Source: Prevotella sp.
GTDB taxonomy: Bacteria; Bacteroidota; Bacteroidia; Bacteroidales; Bacteroidaceae
Assembly: GCA_017960525.1 (NCBI GenBank)
Contig: JAGCZA010000139.1
Location: forward strand, 1 to 52,178
DNA: 52,178 nucleotides
Reading direction: 5' to 3'
Part shown: in pieces, positions 33,916 to 43,747 of the stretch
Layout: the number at the start of each line of letters is the position of its first letter
How positions within the stretch are numbered: the stretch's first letter is position 1
The notes under the pieces: model-generated
The model's input: the letters and a program-made list of their open reading frames with translations, nothing else
Database searches by the model: none
What the model was told of the DNA's origin: nothing
Position numbers and translations under genes: made by a program

Positions 33916-36333
33916 ATGAAACAGAGTAAAAAGTTTTTTGGAATGATGGTTGCCACGTTTCTGATGGCAACGAGTGTGTGGGCTGGTGGCACTGTAACGG
34001 TCATCAAGAAACTCAATGGGGAAGCCATTACTGCAAGTTCCCCTGGTGAGGTGTCGTATTCTGTATCACAAGCCGATGGCGTGTGCACGCTGACCGTGAC
34101 TCCTGTGGCAGGCAATTACATCAAAGTGGCTAATATTACTGCCGAGCGTACTATCGAAGGTAGTCAGGCTCAGTCGCGCTTCAAGGCTCCTGGTTTTGAT
34201 AACGTCATTGCTGTGTCGGCTGTTGATGCTACTGCTGACCCAAGTGGAGAAACGCAGTATACGTTTCAGATGCCCGATGCTGCATACGACGTTGAGGTGG
34301 TGGCCGATTTCCAGACACGTACTTCGATTGCTAATGCAGTAGTCACATTGGCCGAGACTTCGTATGACTATGATGGCAATCCCAAGGAGCCTGCCGTGAG
34401 CAGCGTCGTGCTGGGAACCACCACGCTTACTCAGTCTACGGACTACACCTTTGAATACAGCGACAATGTCAATGCCGGTACGGGTACCGTCACCGTGACA
34501 GGACAGGGCATCTATAATGGCGAGGCCACTGCGACCTTCACCATCAACAAGGCTGCGCTGACCGGCCTGACTGTAACCCTTGAAGGCTGGACATACGATG
34601 CGTATGAAGACAACGAACCATCTGTTTCCGGAAACCTCGGCGAAGGTGCTGAGACTTTTTATTATAAGGTGAAAGATGCCGACGACAATACCTATACAGG
34701 AATAATGCCGGGCGATGCCGGAACTTATACCGTAAAGGTAGAGGTGGCAGAGACCGACAACTATCAGGCTGGTTCTGATACTGCTGACTTTATCATTGCT
34801 AAAGCTGACCTGGAACTGGGAATTGAAATTGTAGGCTGGACATACGGTGACGAACCTAATGTACCCGAGGTTTCTGGCAATTTAGGTGAAGGAGCTATGA
34901 CCATTACTTATCTGGGTGAAAATGATGACGAACCCACTGCTACCGTTCCTACTAATGCAGGTGGCTATCAGGTAATTGTCTCAGTTGCTGAAACTGCAAA
35001 CTACAATTCAGCTGAGACTATGAGAGAGTTCAGCATTGAGAAGGCCGACTTCTCGCAGGTTGTCGTAGCCGCTATTGATGAACAGGTGTACACAGGTGAT
35101 CCTATAGAGCCAACAATTACCGTTACCTTCAACGGCAACCCCGTAGATGCTTCTGAGTATGAAGTTGATTATGGCGAAGATAATGTTGATGTCGGTACCG
35201 TTACCGTAACGCTTACGTCGAATGAAATCAACTTCTTCAATGGTGATGAGCCTGTCACCACGACTTTCGAAATTGTACCTGCTGAAGTTGAGATTACCGC
35301 TGAAAACCAGGAAGTGACCTATAATGGCGATGCACAGTATTTTAATTATAGTGAAGTTGATGCTGAAGTAGTGGTACTCTATTACGCTTCTGAGGAAGCC
35401 CGTGACGATGAAAACGGCGAGCAGTTAGAGGTGGTCGTGGATGCAGGTACTTATTATGTAAAGCTTGTTCCTGGCGACGATAACCACACCTTTGCCCCCG
35501 TGTATGCTACCTTTACCATTTTGCCCAAGACTCTGGCAGAAGACATGGTCTGGATTGAAGGCGGTGAGTTTGTCTATGATGGTGAGCCTCAGACTTTGGA
35601 AGAAGGTTGGTATGGCGTTGAAGATTGGGAGATTGGCGAGTTGATAGAGGACGCAGACTTTACTGTGTCTTACGCTAACAACACCAATGTTGGTACTGCT
35701 ACCGTTACGTTTACAGGTGTAAACAACTATCAAGGCACAGTGACAAGAACCTTCGACATCCTTCGCGAGCTTGACTTTATCTTCAATGAAAGCCTTCAGT
35801 GGGTGACTTATTATGCTGAGGAAGACCTGGCGATTCCTGAGGGTATGAAGGCATACATTGTTACTGCTACTGATGAGGAAGAAGTTACCGTGCAGGATAT
35901 TGACTATATTCCCCAGCATGTAGGTGTGCTCCTGTCTTACGAGGGAGATATTCCCGATAATTATCTTGCTTACGCTTATACTGGTAATACAAATGAGTTT
36001 GCCGATAATCTGCTGCAGGGAAATAGCAATGGCACAGACGTCACTGCCATTACTGACAATGTTGTTTATGTACTCTACAACAACGAGTTCGTGAAGTCCA
36101 CTACTGGCACCATTCCTGCCACCCGTGCATATCTCCTTCTTGACGACGCCATCTATGGAGGTCCTCAGTCACGTGCGCTGAGAATTGTCTATGGCGGAGA
36201 ATACAATGGCATTGACGACATAGTACGCACTACCGTGACCAACGGTCAGATCTACAATCTGCAAGGCATGCGTTTGACTCAGCCCAAGAAGGGTCTGGTC
36301 ATCGTAAATGGCAAGAAGATGTTTGTGAAGTAA
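33916..36333 (+). CDS. Large secreted protein with tandem MBG-like Ig domains
   Basis: 805 residues: signal peptide (to about 24), an N-terminal module (25-135) shared with the next gene (GGTVTVIKKLNGEA ... AQSRFK ... MPDAAYDVEVV), then about six MBG/YDG-type Ig-like repeats between 137 and 625. Typical pieces are YDYDGNPKEP, DYTFEYSDNVNAGTGTVTV and VYDGEPQTL, each ending in an AT-F-I-type strand. The C-terminal WVTYYAEEDLAIPEGMKAY module and the tail YNLQGMRLTQPKKGLVIVNG plus KKMFVK match the neighbouring genes. A cell-surface adhesive or scaffold role is a guess. Confidence 0.85.
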   Translation: MKQSKKFFGMMVATFLMATSVWAGGTVTVIKKLNGEAITASSPGEVSYSVSQADGVCTLTVTPVAGNYIKVANITAERTIEGSQAQSRFKAPGFDNVIAVSAVDATADPSGETQYTFQMPDAAYDVEVVADFQTRTSIANAVVTLAETSYDYDGNPKEPAVSSVVLGTTTLTQSTDYTFEYSDNVNAGTGTVTVTGQGIYNGEATATFTINKAALTGLTVTLEGWTYDAYEDNEPSVSGNLGEGAETFYYKVKDADDNTYTGIMPGDAGTYTVKVEVAETDNYQAGSDTADFIIAKADLELGIEIVGWTYGDEPNVPEVSGNLGEGAMTITYLGENDDEPTATVPTNAGGYQVIVSVAETANYNSAETMREFSIEKADFSQVVVAAIDEQVYTGDPIEPTITVTFNGNPVDASEYEVDYGEDNVDVGTVTVTLTSNEINFFNGDEPVTTTFEIVPAEVEITAENQEVTYNGDAQYFNYSEVDAEVVVLYYASEEARDDENGEQLEVVVDAGTYYVKLVPGDDNHTFAPVYATFTILPKTLAEDMVWIEGGEFVYDGEPQTLEEGWYGVEDWEIGELIEDADFTVSYANNTNVGTATVTFTGVNNYQGTVTRTFDILRELDFIFNESLQWVTYYAEEDLAIPEGMKAYIVTATDEEEVTVQDIDYIPQHVGVLLSYEGDIPDNYLAYAYTGNTNEFADNLLQGNSNGTDVTAITDNVVYVLYNNEFVKSTTGTIPATRAYLLLDDAIYGGPQSRALRIVYGGEYNGIDDIVRTTVTNGQIYNLQGMRLTQPKKGLVIVNGKKMFVK

Positions 36334-36346
36334 TTCGTAATTCGTA

Positions 36347-39157
36347 ATGAACAGAATCATTATAAGAACCTTTGTCACCCTCGCGCTGCTTCTGAGCATA
36401 TCAGAAGTGGCGTCGGGTGGCACGGTCAGAATCCGTGAGCTGCTGAATGGGGCTGCCAGTGGCGCAATGCTTGGCGATGTGAGCCATAGCATTAACCCGA
36501 CCAATGGCATTTGCACCATTACTGTGACACCAGCCTCAACATATAGCGTTGAGAGTGTCTCAGCAGTAAAGATTACCGACGGCAATAATGCCCAGTCGCG
36601 TCTGAAGGTTCCTTCGGTAAGCACGCCTATTGAGGTTTGTCAAGGCGATGAGGAGAATACGTGGCTGTTCCCGATGCCGTCAGTAGAATATGATGTTGAG
36701 GTGACTGTCAACTTTACTGTTCCCGTATCGGAGTACTATCCCATCTGGGTGAAGGGCATACAAGTAAACAACGTGAACAAGGACAATGTCCTCGGCGATG
36801 GCACCGTGCGTTTCAACCCCACTACCAGTACCTTGTCGCTTTATGGTGCTGATGTGGTTATCGAAGACACCGTCAAGTTTGTCAGGAGTAATCTGGACTG
36901 CTTGTTTGTAAATCTTCATGGCGCAAGTGTCTTGTCGTTTGAGAACGGTTTCGTGTCAGAGGTGAAAAGCAAAGATGTGCCTCTGACATTTATTACTGAC
37001 GAGGCCAATCCTGGCCAACTGAGTTGGCAGCCGGGCGACAATGTGGTATTCTCGTCTGGCTTTGTGGTTTCATACGAGAATTCTTTGCAACTATATGAAT
37101 CCGAGTACTTGATTGCAACCACTCCCGTCACTTACTACAACCTTTCCGTAGGCTCGACCGTAGTGAGCAGCAAGAATTGTAAGGATGTATTAGGTGACGG
37201 TACGGTGAAGTATGTGGACGACGGCCATGTCCTGGTGCTTGCAAATGCCAATCTCACGGTGCCGGTTACCTGTAATCTTGAAGGCGGCCTGACTGTTTAC
37301 CTGTTGGGCAGGAACGCCATTAGTGGTACAGCAGACCTTATTACCACTTCTACAGGAAATGCGCTGATATCTTTCACTTCTTCAAAGACCTTGCCTGGCA
37401 GTTTGAGGCTGACTAAGTCCGAGGATGGGGGCACGTGGATTAGTGGCTTTGCCGCCGCAAGTGTTCCCGATGACTATGCCATTGCCGTAGATGGTGGCAC
37501 GATGACCATTGCCCGTACTGTCCCCATCTCGCCTATCGTTGCTGAGACCGATAACGGGGAGAAACCATCGACAGACCAGCCTACAGGAGCACTTGGCAAC
37601 GAGATTCCTGACGGAATGTCTGACGAGGACTACCTCAACATCGTGGTCAACAACGTGCTTTACACCCTGAAGGCTGGCGATTACAATGAGGGCGACAGCA
37701 ATAATCCTGATGACCCCTCTGGCGTGGATTTGACGGAAATTCCTTCCAATATGGAAGATGTGCTTTCGAAGATACCTGGCACCGACGACTATGCCAATGC
37801 CTTCAAGGGCCTAACCATTGAGGTTCCTGCCGGTACTGGTCAGGTGATGTTGAAGGGCGAGATCGGAACAGGCGCCATACTGGCTGTACAGATCGGAAAT
37901 GGTGCACCTGTGCTCTTCCCCAACGATGACTATCCCGACTTCAACAAGCTGGAAACACTCTACATACCTTATTCTTGCGCAGAGAATACGTTTGTCTATA
38001 TCTATTTGTACCAAACATCCGAGCCATCTACTGCACGTGCCGAGAGTCCGTTCCGAGGCCGTGTGTTGGGTGGACACATCAAAATCTCGAATGTGGGAGC
38101 ATCGTCATCGGCTGTAGCCAGCGACAACAGTTACTCCAGCCAGGCAAATGCAATTTCCAATCGTGTCATAGCATACGAACTGCCTGCATCGGCATCGATG
38201 TCCAACAACCGTGGTATCGTGCTGTCTGCCATCGAAGTGGATCTGGGCACTCCTCTTTCCCGTGGTGCCCGCAAGGCAGTGGAGCTGATGAAGATTACCG
38301 AGTTGGGCAATTCTGTCTTTGACCATGTGGACAAAGACAAGATCCTCTATATCGACATCAGTGACACCGATATCAAGGATATGACCGTAAACCGCAGTGC
38401 CGGTCTGTTTGGAGGATTCGGCCAGAACGCCCTCTTCTATCTGCCAGCTGACAATGATGACGGTGGTGAGGACAATGTGATTCTTGGCGATAATTGTATG
38501 CGCCTGAAGCTTACCGACACTATGGATTTCCGCGCCCCGAAGGATTTTATGGCTGAAAATGCCGAGTTAGACCGCTTCTTCGATGTCGGAATCACCTCTA
38601 CAGTATTCCTGCCATTCGGCCTGGCAGCAGACCAGGCAGAAGTTTTGGGCACCTTCCATTCATTCAAGGAGATAAAGGACGCAAATGCCTTGTTCGGCGA
38701 GGCTGAGACAAACGGAACAGCTGCCAACACGCCCTACATTTTCCAGCCATCGGCTGCAAAGGTTGAGGCTCAGAATGTCAGCATTGAAGGTTTGGATGAC
38801 ACGTCAGTCTTGTTCGGAAATATGATTGGAACCTACGAGAAGGTAGAGTGGGGTAGTGACCAGTCCAGCGTCTACTGCTTCGCTGCCAAAGACCAGAATG
38901 GCGTGGTGGCAGGAGAGTTCGTGCGCGTCTCTGCAGGGGAATGGCTGTCGCCGTTCAGCGCTTATATTGAGGTCAATGATGCTCCCGAACGTCTGGATTT
39001 GGTCATAGGTGACAATCCTGTTACTGGTATCTCGACGCTCAATGTCCAGTCTCAAAAGGAAAGCATTTGGTACAACATTAGCGGACAGCGCCTGTCAGGT
39101 AAACCCTCGGTAAAAGGATTATTTATCAGTAATGGTCAGAAAATCTGTGTAAAATAG
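36347..39157 (+). CDS. Large secreted mosaic protein, third member of the cluster
   Basis: 936 residues. Signal peptide (to about 23, SEVASGG), then the N-terminal module shared with the preceding gene (GGTVRIRELLNGAA ... AQSRLK ... MPSVEYDVEV). Two VLGD repeats follow, at about 128 (YYPIWVKGIQVNNVNKDNVL) and 261 (YYNLSVGSTVVSSKNCKDVL). The middle part (about 390-850) resembles nothing I recognise. The tail is WYNISGQRLSGKPSVKGLFI then SNGQKICVK. It begins 13 bp after the previous stop, inside a small ATTCGTA direct repeat. Probably in one transcript with the two preceding genes. Confidence 0.82.
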   Translation: MNRIIIRTFVTLALLLSISEVASGGTVRIRELLNGAASGAMLGDVSHSINPTNGICTITVTPASTYSVESVSAVKITDGNNAQSRLKVPSVSTPIEVCQGDEENTWLFPMPSVEYDVEVTVNFTVPVSEYYPIWVKGIQVNNVNKDNVLGDGTVRFNPTTSTLSLYGADVVIEDTVKFVRSNLDCLFVNLHGASVLSFENGFVSEVKSKDVPLTFITDEANPGQLSWQPGDNVVFSSGFVVSYENSLQLYESEYLIATTPVTYYNLSVGSTVVSSKNCKDVLGDGTVKYVDDGHVLVLANANLTVPVTCNLEGGLTVYLLGRNAISGTADLITTSTGNALISFTSSKTLPGSLRLTKSEDGGTWISGFAAASVPDDYAIAVDGGTMTIARTVPISPIVAETDNGEKPSTDQPTGALGNEIPDGMSDEDYLNIVVNNVLYTLKAGDYNEGDSNNPDDPSGVDLTEIPSNMEDVLSKIPGTDDYANAFKGLTIEVPAGTGQVMLKGEIGTGAILAVQIGNGAPVLFPNDDYPDFNKLETLYIPYSCAENTFVYIYLYQTSEPSTARAESPFRGRVLGGHIKISNVGASSSAVASDNSYSSQANAISNRVIAYELPASASMSNNRGIVLSAIEVDLGTPLSRGARKAVELMKITELGNSVFDHVDKDKILYIDISDTDIKDMTVNRSAGLFGGFGQNALFYLPADNDDGGEDNVILGDNCMRLKLTDTMDFRAPKDFMAENAELDRFFDVGITSTVFLPFGLAADQAEVLGTFHSFKEIKDANALFGEAETNGTAANTPYIFQPSAAKVEAQNVSIEGLDDTSVLFGNMIGTYEKVEWGSDQSSVYCFAAKDQNGVVAGEFVRVSAGEWLSPFSAYIEVNDAPERLDLVIGDNPVTGISTLNVQSQKESIWYNISGQRLSGKPSVKGLFISNGQKICVK

Positions 39158-39189
39158 AGAGGTGTTTGTCCGAAACTGCTGTAAAGTGA

Positions 39190-40359
39190 ATGTCACTTGA
39201 TATGAAAGGAACATTTCCATTAGACAAGTTTGCGCAGCTGCGAACGCCGTTCTACTATTATGATATGGAGCTGCTGCGGCAGACGCTCGATGCCATCAAC
39301 ACTGAAGCACACCGCCACGAAGGCTTTGTGGTGCACTATGCCGTGAAGGCCAATGCCAACACGAAAGTTTTGCGTGCCATACGTCAGGCGGGGCTGGGTG
39401 CCGACTGTGTGAGTGGAGGCGAGATAGAGGCTTGTGTCCGGGCTGGTTTCCCAGGCTCAAAGATTGTCTACGCTGGCGTGGGCAAGAGCGACTGGGAAAT
39501 CAACCTCGGGCTCGACCACGACATCTTCTGCTTCAACGTGGAGAGTATTCCCGAACTGGAGGTCATCGACGAGCTGGCAGCTGTCAAAGGAAAGGTCGCA
39601 CGGGTGGCTTTCCGCCTGAATCCCAACGTGGGTGCTCATACCCATGCTAACATTACTACGGGTTTGGCCGAAAACAAGTTTGGCATTGCTATGCGCGACA
39701 TGATTCCTGTCATTGAGCGTGCCGCACAGCTGAAGCATGTCAAGGTGGTGGGACTCCATTTCCACATCGGCTCACAGATACTCGATATGGGCGACTTCCA
39801 GGCTCTGTGCAACCGTGTGAACGAGTTGCAGGACATACTGGAACGCCATCATTTAAGCGTAGAGCACATCAATGTGGGTGGCGGACTGGGCATAGACTAC
39901 CAGCACCCCAACCGCGTTGCCATTCCCGATTTTAAGGCTTATTTCGACACATACGCCCGCCAGCTGAAGTTGCGTCCCGGACAGACGCTTCATTTTGAGT
40001 TGGGACGTGCTGTGGTGGGTCAGATGGGTACGCTCATCACCCGCCTGCTGTATGTCAAGGAAGGGGCTGTGAAGAAGTTCGCCATCGTCGATGCCGGCTT
40101 CACCGACCTTATCCGGCCCGCGCTCTATCAGGCTTACCATAAGATAGAGAACGTGTCGAGCAACGAGCCTTTGGACACTTACGACGTAGTTGGCCCCATC
40201 TGCGAGTCGACCGATGTGTTTGCCAAGCAAATAGACCTGAACCGCTGCCATCGTGGCGATTTGCTGGCCATCCGTTCTGCTGGTGCCTATGGCGAAATCA
40301 TGGCCTCGCAGTACAACTGCCGCCCCCTGCCGCAGGGCTACACCAGCGACGAGTTGTAA
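39190..40359 (+). CDS. lysA: Diaminopimelate decarboxylase
   Basis: A 389-residue PLP-dependent fold-type III decarboxylase that makes L-lysine from meso-diaminopimelate. Schiff-base Lys53 is in HYAVKANAN; GADCVSGGEIEA, HFHIGSQI, HINVGGGLGIDY, ELGRAVVG and the substrate-specific GPICESTDVFAK are present. The CESTD motif distinguishes it from ornithine or arginine decarboxylases. The ATG at 39190 is used; a second at 39202 is possible. Confidence 0.93.
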   Translation: MSLDMKGTFPLDKFAQLRTPFYYYDMELLRQTLDAINTEAHRHEGFVVHYAVKANANTKVLRAIRQAGLGADCVSGGEIEACVRAGFPGSKIVYAGVGKSDWEINLGLDHDIFCFNVESIPELEVIDELAAVKGKVARVAFRLNPNVGAHTHANITTGLAENKFGIAMRDMIPVIERAAQLKHVKVVGLHFHIGSQILDMGDFQALCNRVNELQDILERHHLSVEHINVGGGLGIDYQHPNRVAIPDFKAYFDTYARQLKLRPGQTLHFELGRAVVGQMGTLITRLLYVKEGAVKKFAIVDAGFTDLIRPALYQAYHKIENVSSNEPLDTYDVVGPICESTDVFAKQIDLNRCHRGDLLAIRSAGAYGEIMASQYNCRPLPQGYTSDEL

Positions 40360-40408
40360 ATCCTTTTGTCGAAATATCGAAATTCTATAATAACGTTTAT
40401 AATTAATT

Positions 40409-42031
40409 ATGTCACAAGCAATTCAAAAGACACTCCGCGACTCCGCCGCTATGCGGTGGACGGCTCTGCTGCTGCTGGCTTTGGCTATGTTCTGCAGCTA
40501 CATTTTCATGGACATCCTCTCGCCCATCAAGGACTTGATGGAGACGACCCGTGATTGGGATTCTACCGCCTTTGGCACGATGCAAGGCTCAGAGGTGTTT
40601 CTCAACGTTTTTGCCTTCTTCCTAATCTTTGCCGGCATTATCCTCGACAAGATGGGGGTGCGTTTCACCGCCATTCTTTCGGCTGTGGTGATGCTCGTGG
40701 GAGCCGTCATCAAGTGGTATGCCGTGAGCGAGTCGTTTATGGGAAGCGGCTTAGAGCAATGGTTTACCGACAATCTAAATTACATTCCTGTATTCGACGA
40801 GTTGGGAGTGTCGCCCTTCTATGAGGGAATGCCCGCTTCGGCCAAGTTTGCCGCCTGCGGATTTATGATTTTCGGTTGCGGTTGCGAAATGGCTGGCATC
40901 ACGGTGAGTCGTGGTATCGTGAAGTGGTTCAAGGGCCGTGAGATGGCTTTGGCAATGGGTTCGGAGATGGCTCTGGCCCGTTTGGGTGTGGCCACGTGCA
41001 TGATTTTCTCACCCTTCTTCGCCCGTCTCGGCGGTCAGGTGAGCGTGACGCGCTCGGTAGCCTTTGGTGTCGTGCTGCTGTGCATCGCCCTCATTATGAC
41101 CATCGTCTATTTCGTGATGGACTACAAACTCGATGCCCAGACAGGTGAGGCTGAAGAGAAAGACGACCCGTTCAAGGTGTCCGACATTGGCAAGATACTC
41201 TCCGACAGCGGTTTCTGGATTGTCGCTTTGCTGTGCGTGCTCTACTACTCAGCCATCTTCCCCTTCCAGAAGTATGCTGTGAATATGTTGCAATGCAACC
41301 TCACGCTGACGCTCCCCGAAGAAGGCTCGTTCTGGGCCTCGTCGGAGGTGACCATTGTGCAGTATGTCATTATGCTTGTGGTGGCTGCTGCCGGTTTTGC
41401 CAGCAATTTCCAGAAGAAGTTAAACGTGAAGTACACTCTTCTGGGCATTTCGATAGCCGCTCTTATCACTTACTGCTATATGGGCTATATGCGCCAGTCG
41501 GCAGAGAGCATCTTCGCCGTGTTCCCATTGCTGGCCGTGCTTATTACCCCTATCCTTGGCAGTTATGTAGACCATAAGGGTAAGGCAGCCTCGATGCTCG
41601 TGCTGGGTTCGCTGCTGCTTATCGCCTGCCACCTTACGTTTGCTTTTGTTTTGCCTTTGTTCAAGGGTTCTGCCGTGGGAGGCATCATTATTGCCTACGT
41701 CACCATTTTGGTGCTGGGTTCCAGTTTCTCACTCGTACCAGCATCGTTGTGGCCGTCGGTTCCTAAGTTGGTCGATGCCAAAGTGATAGGTTCAGCCTAC
41801 GCTCTCATCTTCTGGATACAGAACATTGGCCTGTGGCTCTTCCCGCTGCTCATTGGCAAGGTGCTCGATGCCACCAACCCTGATGTGACCGACCCCACAC
41901 AGTTCGACTATACCGCTCCGCTGGTGATGCTGGCCTGCTTGGGCGTGGCGGCACTTCTGCTGGGCCTTGTGCTGAAGGTGGTAGACCGCAAGAAGCACTT
42001 AGGGCTTGAGGAGCCAAACATCAAGGAATAG
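40409..42031 (+). CDS. Major facilitator superfamily transporter
   Basis: A 540-residue inner-membrane protein with about 12 hydrophobic segments. The MFS loop 2-3 region contains GIILDKMGVRF (G-x-x-x-D-[RK]-x-G motif). Helix pairs such as SAAMRWTALLLLALAMFCSY and VYFVMDYKLD fit the fold. An inserted soluble loop near residues 120-150 is longer than usual. The substrate cannot be derived; the nearest description would be a nitrate/organic anion-type MFS, with low certainty. Confidence 0.85.
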   Translation: MSQAIQKTLRDSAAMRWTALLLLALAMFCSYIFMDILSPIKDLMETTRDWDSTAFGTMQGSEVFLNVFAFFLIFAGIILDKMGVRFTAILSAVVMLVGAVIKWYAVSESFMGSGLEQWFTDNLNYIPVFDELGVSPFYEGMPASAKFAACGFMIFGCGCEMAGITVSRGIVKWFKGREMALAMGSEMALARLGVATCMIFSPFFARLGGQVSVTRSVAFGVVLLCIALIMTIVYFVMDYKLDAQTGEAEEKDDPFKVSDIGKILSDSGFWIVALLCVLYYSAIFPFQKYAVNMLQCNLTLTLPEEGSFWASSEVTIVQYVIMLVVAAAGFASNFQKKLNVKYTLLGISIAALITYCYMGYMRQSAESIFAVFPLLAVLITPILGSYVDHKGKAASMLVLGSLLLIACHLTFAFVLPLFKGSAVGGIIIAYVTILVLGSSFSLVPASLWPSVPKLVDAKVIGSAYALIFWIQNIGLWLFPLLIGKVLDATNPDVTDPTQFDYTAPLVMLACLGVAALLLGLVLKVVDRKKHLGLEEPNIKE

Positions 42032-42049
42032 TCTTACTGACAAACAAAA

Positions 42050-42715
42050 GTGAGCGAGAAGCAACTGTCTTTCAACGAACTGGGAATCGAAGTGGCCGAT
42101 ATCTATAGGCAGATGGGCTATGGAGAGGCCACTCCAGATGACCAGGTTCGCGTAGAGACAGACAGGCTGATGGACGAAATAGGTTCCTGGCTGCGACCAC
42201 GTTTCTGTTACTTTGTCGACAGCCAACTGCCTGCCACCTTCAATACTGGGCAGACCATTAGCCGACAGTTGGACGGAGCCGAGGCCTATGCTTTCTTCAT
42301 CGCTACGGCAGGCATAGAGTATGAGGCATACCAACAGCGGCTCAAGCAGGAGGGCGATATGGTTCGCACCTACATCGCCGATGCCTTGGGCAGCGTGATT
42401 GCCGAGGCTTGTGCCGACCAGATGGAGTGCCATTTGCAGGCAAGCATCGACAAACTTCAATGGAAACACACCAACCGCTTCTCGCCAGGCTATTGCGGAT
42501 GGAGCGTGACGCAACAACAACTGCTGTTCCCGTTGTTTCGGGGCCACACCTGTGGTGTCAGGCTGAATGACAGTTCGCTCATGCTTCCCATCAAGTCGGT
42601 GAGTGGTATCATTGGGCTGGGCAGGAACGTCAGCCGCAAAGACTACGCCTGCCACCTCTGTAACCAAGAGCAATGCTACAAGCGAAAAAAATGGAAAAAG
42701 AAATCTACATATTAG
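42050..42715 (+). CDS. Stand-alone methionine synthase (MetH) reactivation domain protein
   Basis: 221 residues matching only the C-terminal AdoMet-binding activation domain of cobalamin-dependent methionine synthase. The core motif NRFSPGYCGWSV, then CGVRLNDSSLMLPIKSVSGI and the Cys-rich end YACHLCNQEQCYKRKKW are family signatures. It would serve in trans to reactivate oxidised cob(II)alamin on a MetH that lacks this domain, as is known in Bacteroidetes. Start is GTG at 42050. It overlaps tsaD by 25 bp. It links functionally to the cobSUT genes at 20-22 kb. Confidence 0.85.
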   Translation: MSEKQLSFNELGIEVADIYRQMGYGEATPDDQVRVETDRLMDEIGSWLRPRFCYFVDSQLPATFNTGQTISRQLDGAEAYAFFIATAGIEYEAYQQRLKQEGDMVRTYIADALGSVIAEACADQMECHLQASIDKLQWKHTNRFSPGYCGWSVTQQQLLFPLFRGHTCGVRLNDSSLMLPIKSVSGIIGLGRNVSRKDYACHLCNQEQCYKRKKWKKKSTY

Positions 42716-43719
42716 GGATAGAGTCGAGTTGCGACGATACATCGGCGGCTGTGCTGAAAGGCGACGTGTTGCTCTCAAACGTGACCGCTTCACAAGCCGT
42801 CCACGAGGCATACGGCGGCGTGGTGCCCGAACTGGCCAGCCGTGCCCACCAGCAGAACGTGGTGCCGGTGGTGAGCGAGGCCATCCGCCAGGCAGGCATC
42901 AGCAAAGAGCAACTGTCGGCGGTAGCCTTTACACGTGGGCCTGGGTTGATGGGGTCGCTCTTGGTGGGCGTGAACTTTGCCAAAGGCTTTGCACGCTCAT
43001 TAGGCATTCCCCTTATCGACGTGAACCATCTGCAGGGTCATGTGATGGCACACTTCATCAACGAGCCGACCCTCAATCTCCAGCATCCTCCTTTTCCTTT
43101 CCTCTGCCTACTCGTGTCCGGCGGCAATTCACAAATCGTTAAAGTCAATGCCTACAACGATATGGAGGTGCTGGGGCAGACCATCGACGATGCTGCCGGC
43201 GAGGCCATTGACAAATGCTCGAAGGTGATGGGACTGGGTTATCCCGGAGGCCCAATCATCGACCGCCTGGCCAGACAAGGTGACCCCAAGGCTTTCCACT
43301 TTGCAGAGCCGCAAATCCCTGACTACGACTATAGTTTCTCCGGGCTGAAGACATCGTTTCTCTACAGTCTGCGCAAATGGTTGGAGGACGACCCGCTCTT
43401 CATCGAGCATCACAAGGAAGACCTCGCGGCATCGCTGGAGTGGACCATCGTGGACATCCTGATGAAGAAACTGAAAAAGGCTGTCAAGGACACTGGCATC
43501 AAGCATGTGGCTGTGGCTGGCGGCGTGAGTGCCAACACGGGACTGCGCAACGCCTTTAACGACCACGCCAAGCGCTATGGCTGGACGGTCTACATCCCCA
43601 AGTTCAGTTATACCACCGACAATGCGGCGATGATTGCCGTGACGGGCTACTACAAATATCTTGACAATGATTTCTGCCCCATCGACGCACCCGCCTTCTC
43701 GAAGGTAACGTTTACATGA
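42691..43719 (+). CDS. tsaD: tRNA N6-adenosine threonylcarbamoyltransferase TsaD
   Basis: A 342-residue essential enzyme that transfers threonylcarbamoyl to A37 of ANN-decoding tRNAs together with TsaB/TsaE. N-terminal ILGIESSCDDTSAAV, metal ligands HLQGH (about 113-117), LLVSGGNSQI, CSKVMGLGYPGGP, FSFSGLK-like YSFSGLKTS and the C-terminal TTDNAAMIA are all in place. The ATG at 42691 gives the normal N-terminus; an upstream in-frame ATG at 42673 adds six residues and lies deep in the previous gene. Confidence 0.96.
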   Translation: MEKEIYILGIESSCDDTSAAVLKGDVLLSNVTASQAVHEAYGGVVPELASRAHQQNVVPVVSEAIRQAGISKEQLSAVAFTRGPGLMGSLLVGVNFAKGFARSLGIPLIDVNHLQGHVMAHFINEPTLNLQHPPFPFLCLLVSGGNSQIVKVNAYNDMEVLGQTIDDAAGEAIDKCSKVMGLGYPGGPIIDRLARQGDPKAFHFAEPQIPDYDYSFSGLKTSFLYSLRKWLEDDPLFIEHHKEDLAASLEWTIVDILMKKLKKAVKDTGIKHVAVAGGVSANTGLRNAFNDHAKRYGWTVYIPKFSYTTDNAAMIAVTGYYKYLDNDFCPIDAPAFSKVTFT

Positions 43720-43747
43720 GAATTAAACAACAGACAATAAATAAGAT

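Noticed and set aside
36334-36347. ATTCGTA direct repeat between two secreted-protein genes as a functional site.
   Set aside because: Only about two short copies; this simple repeat is likely a common filler and has no further support.
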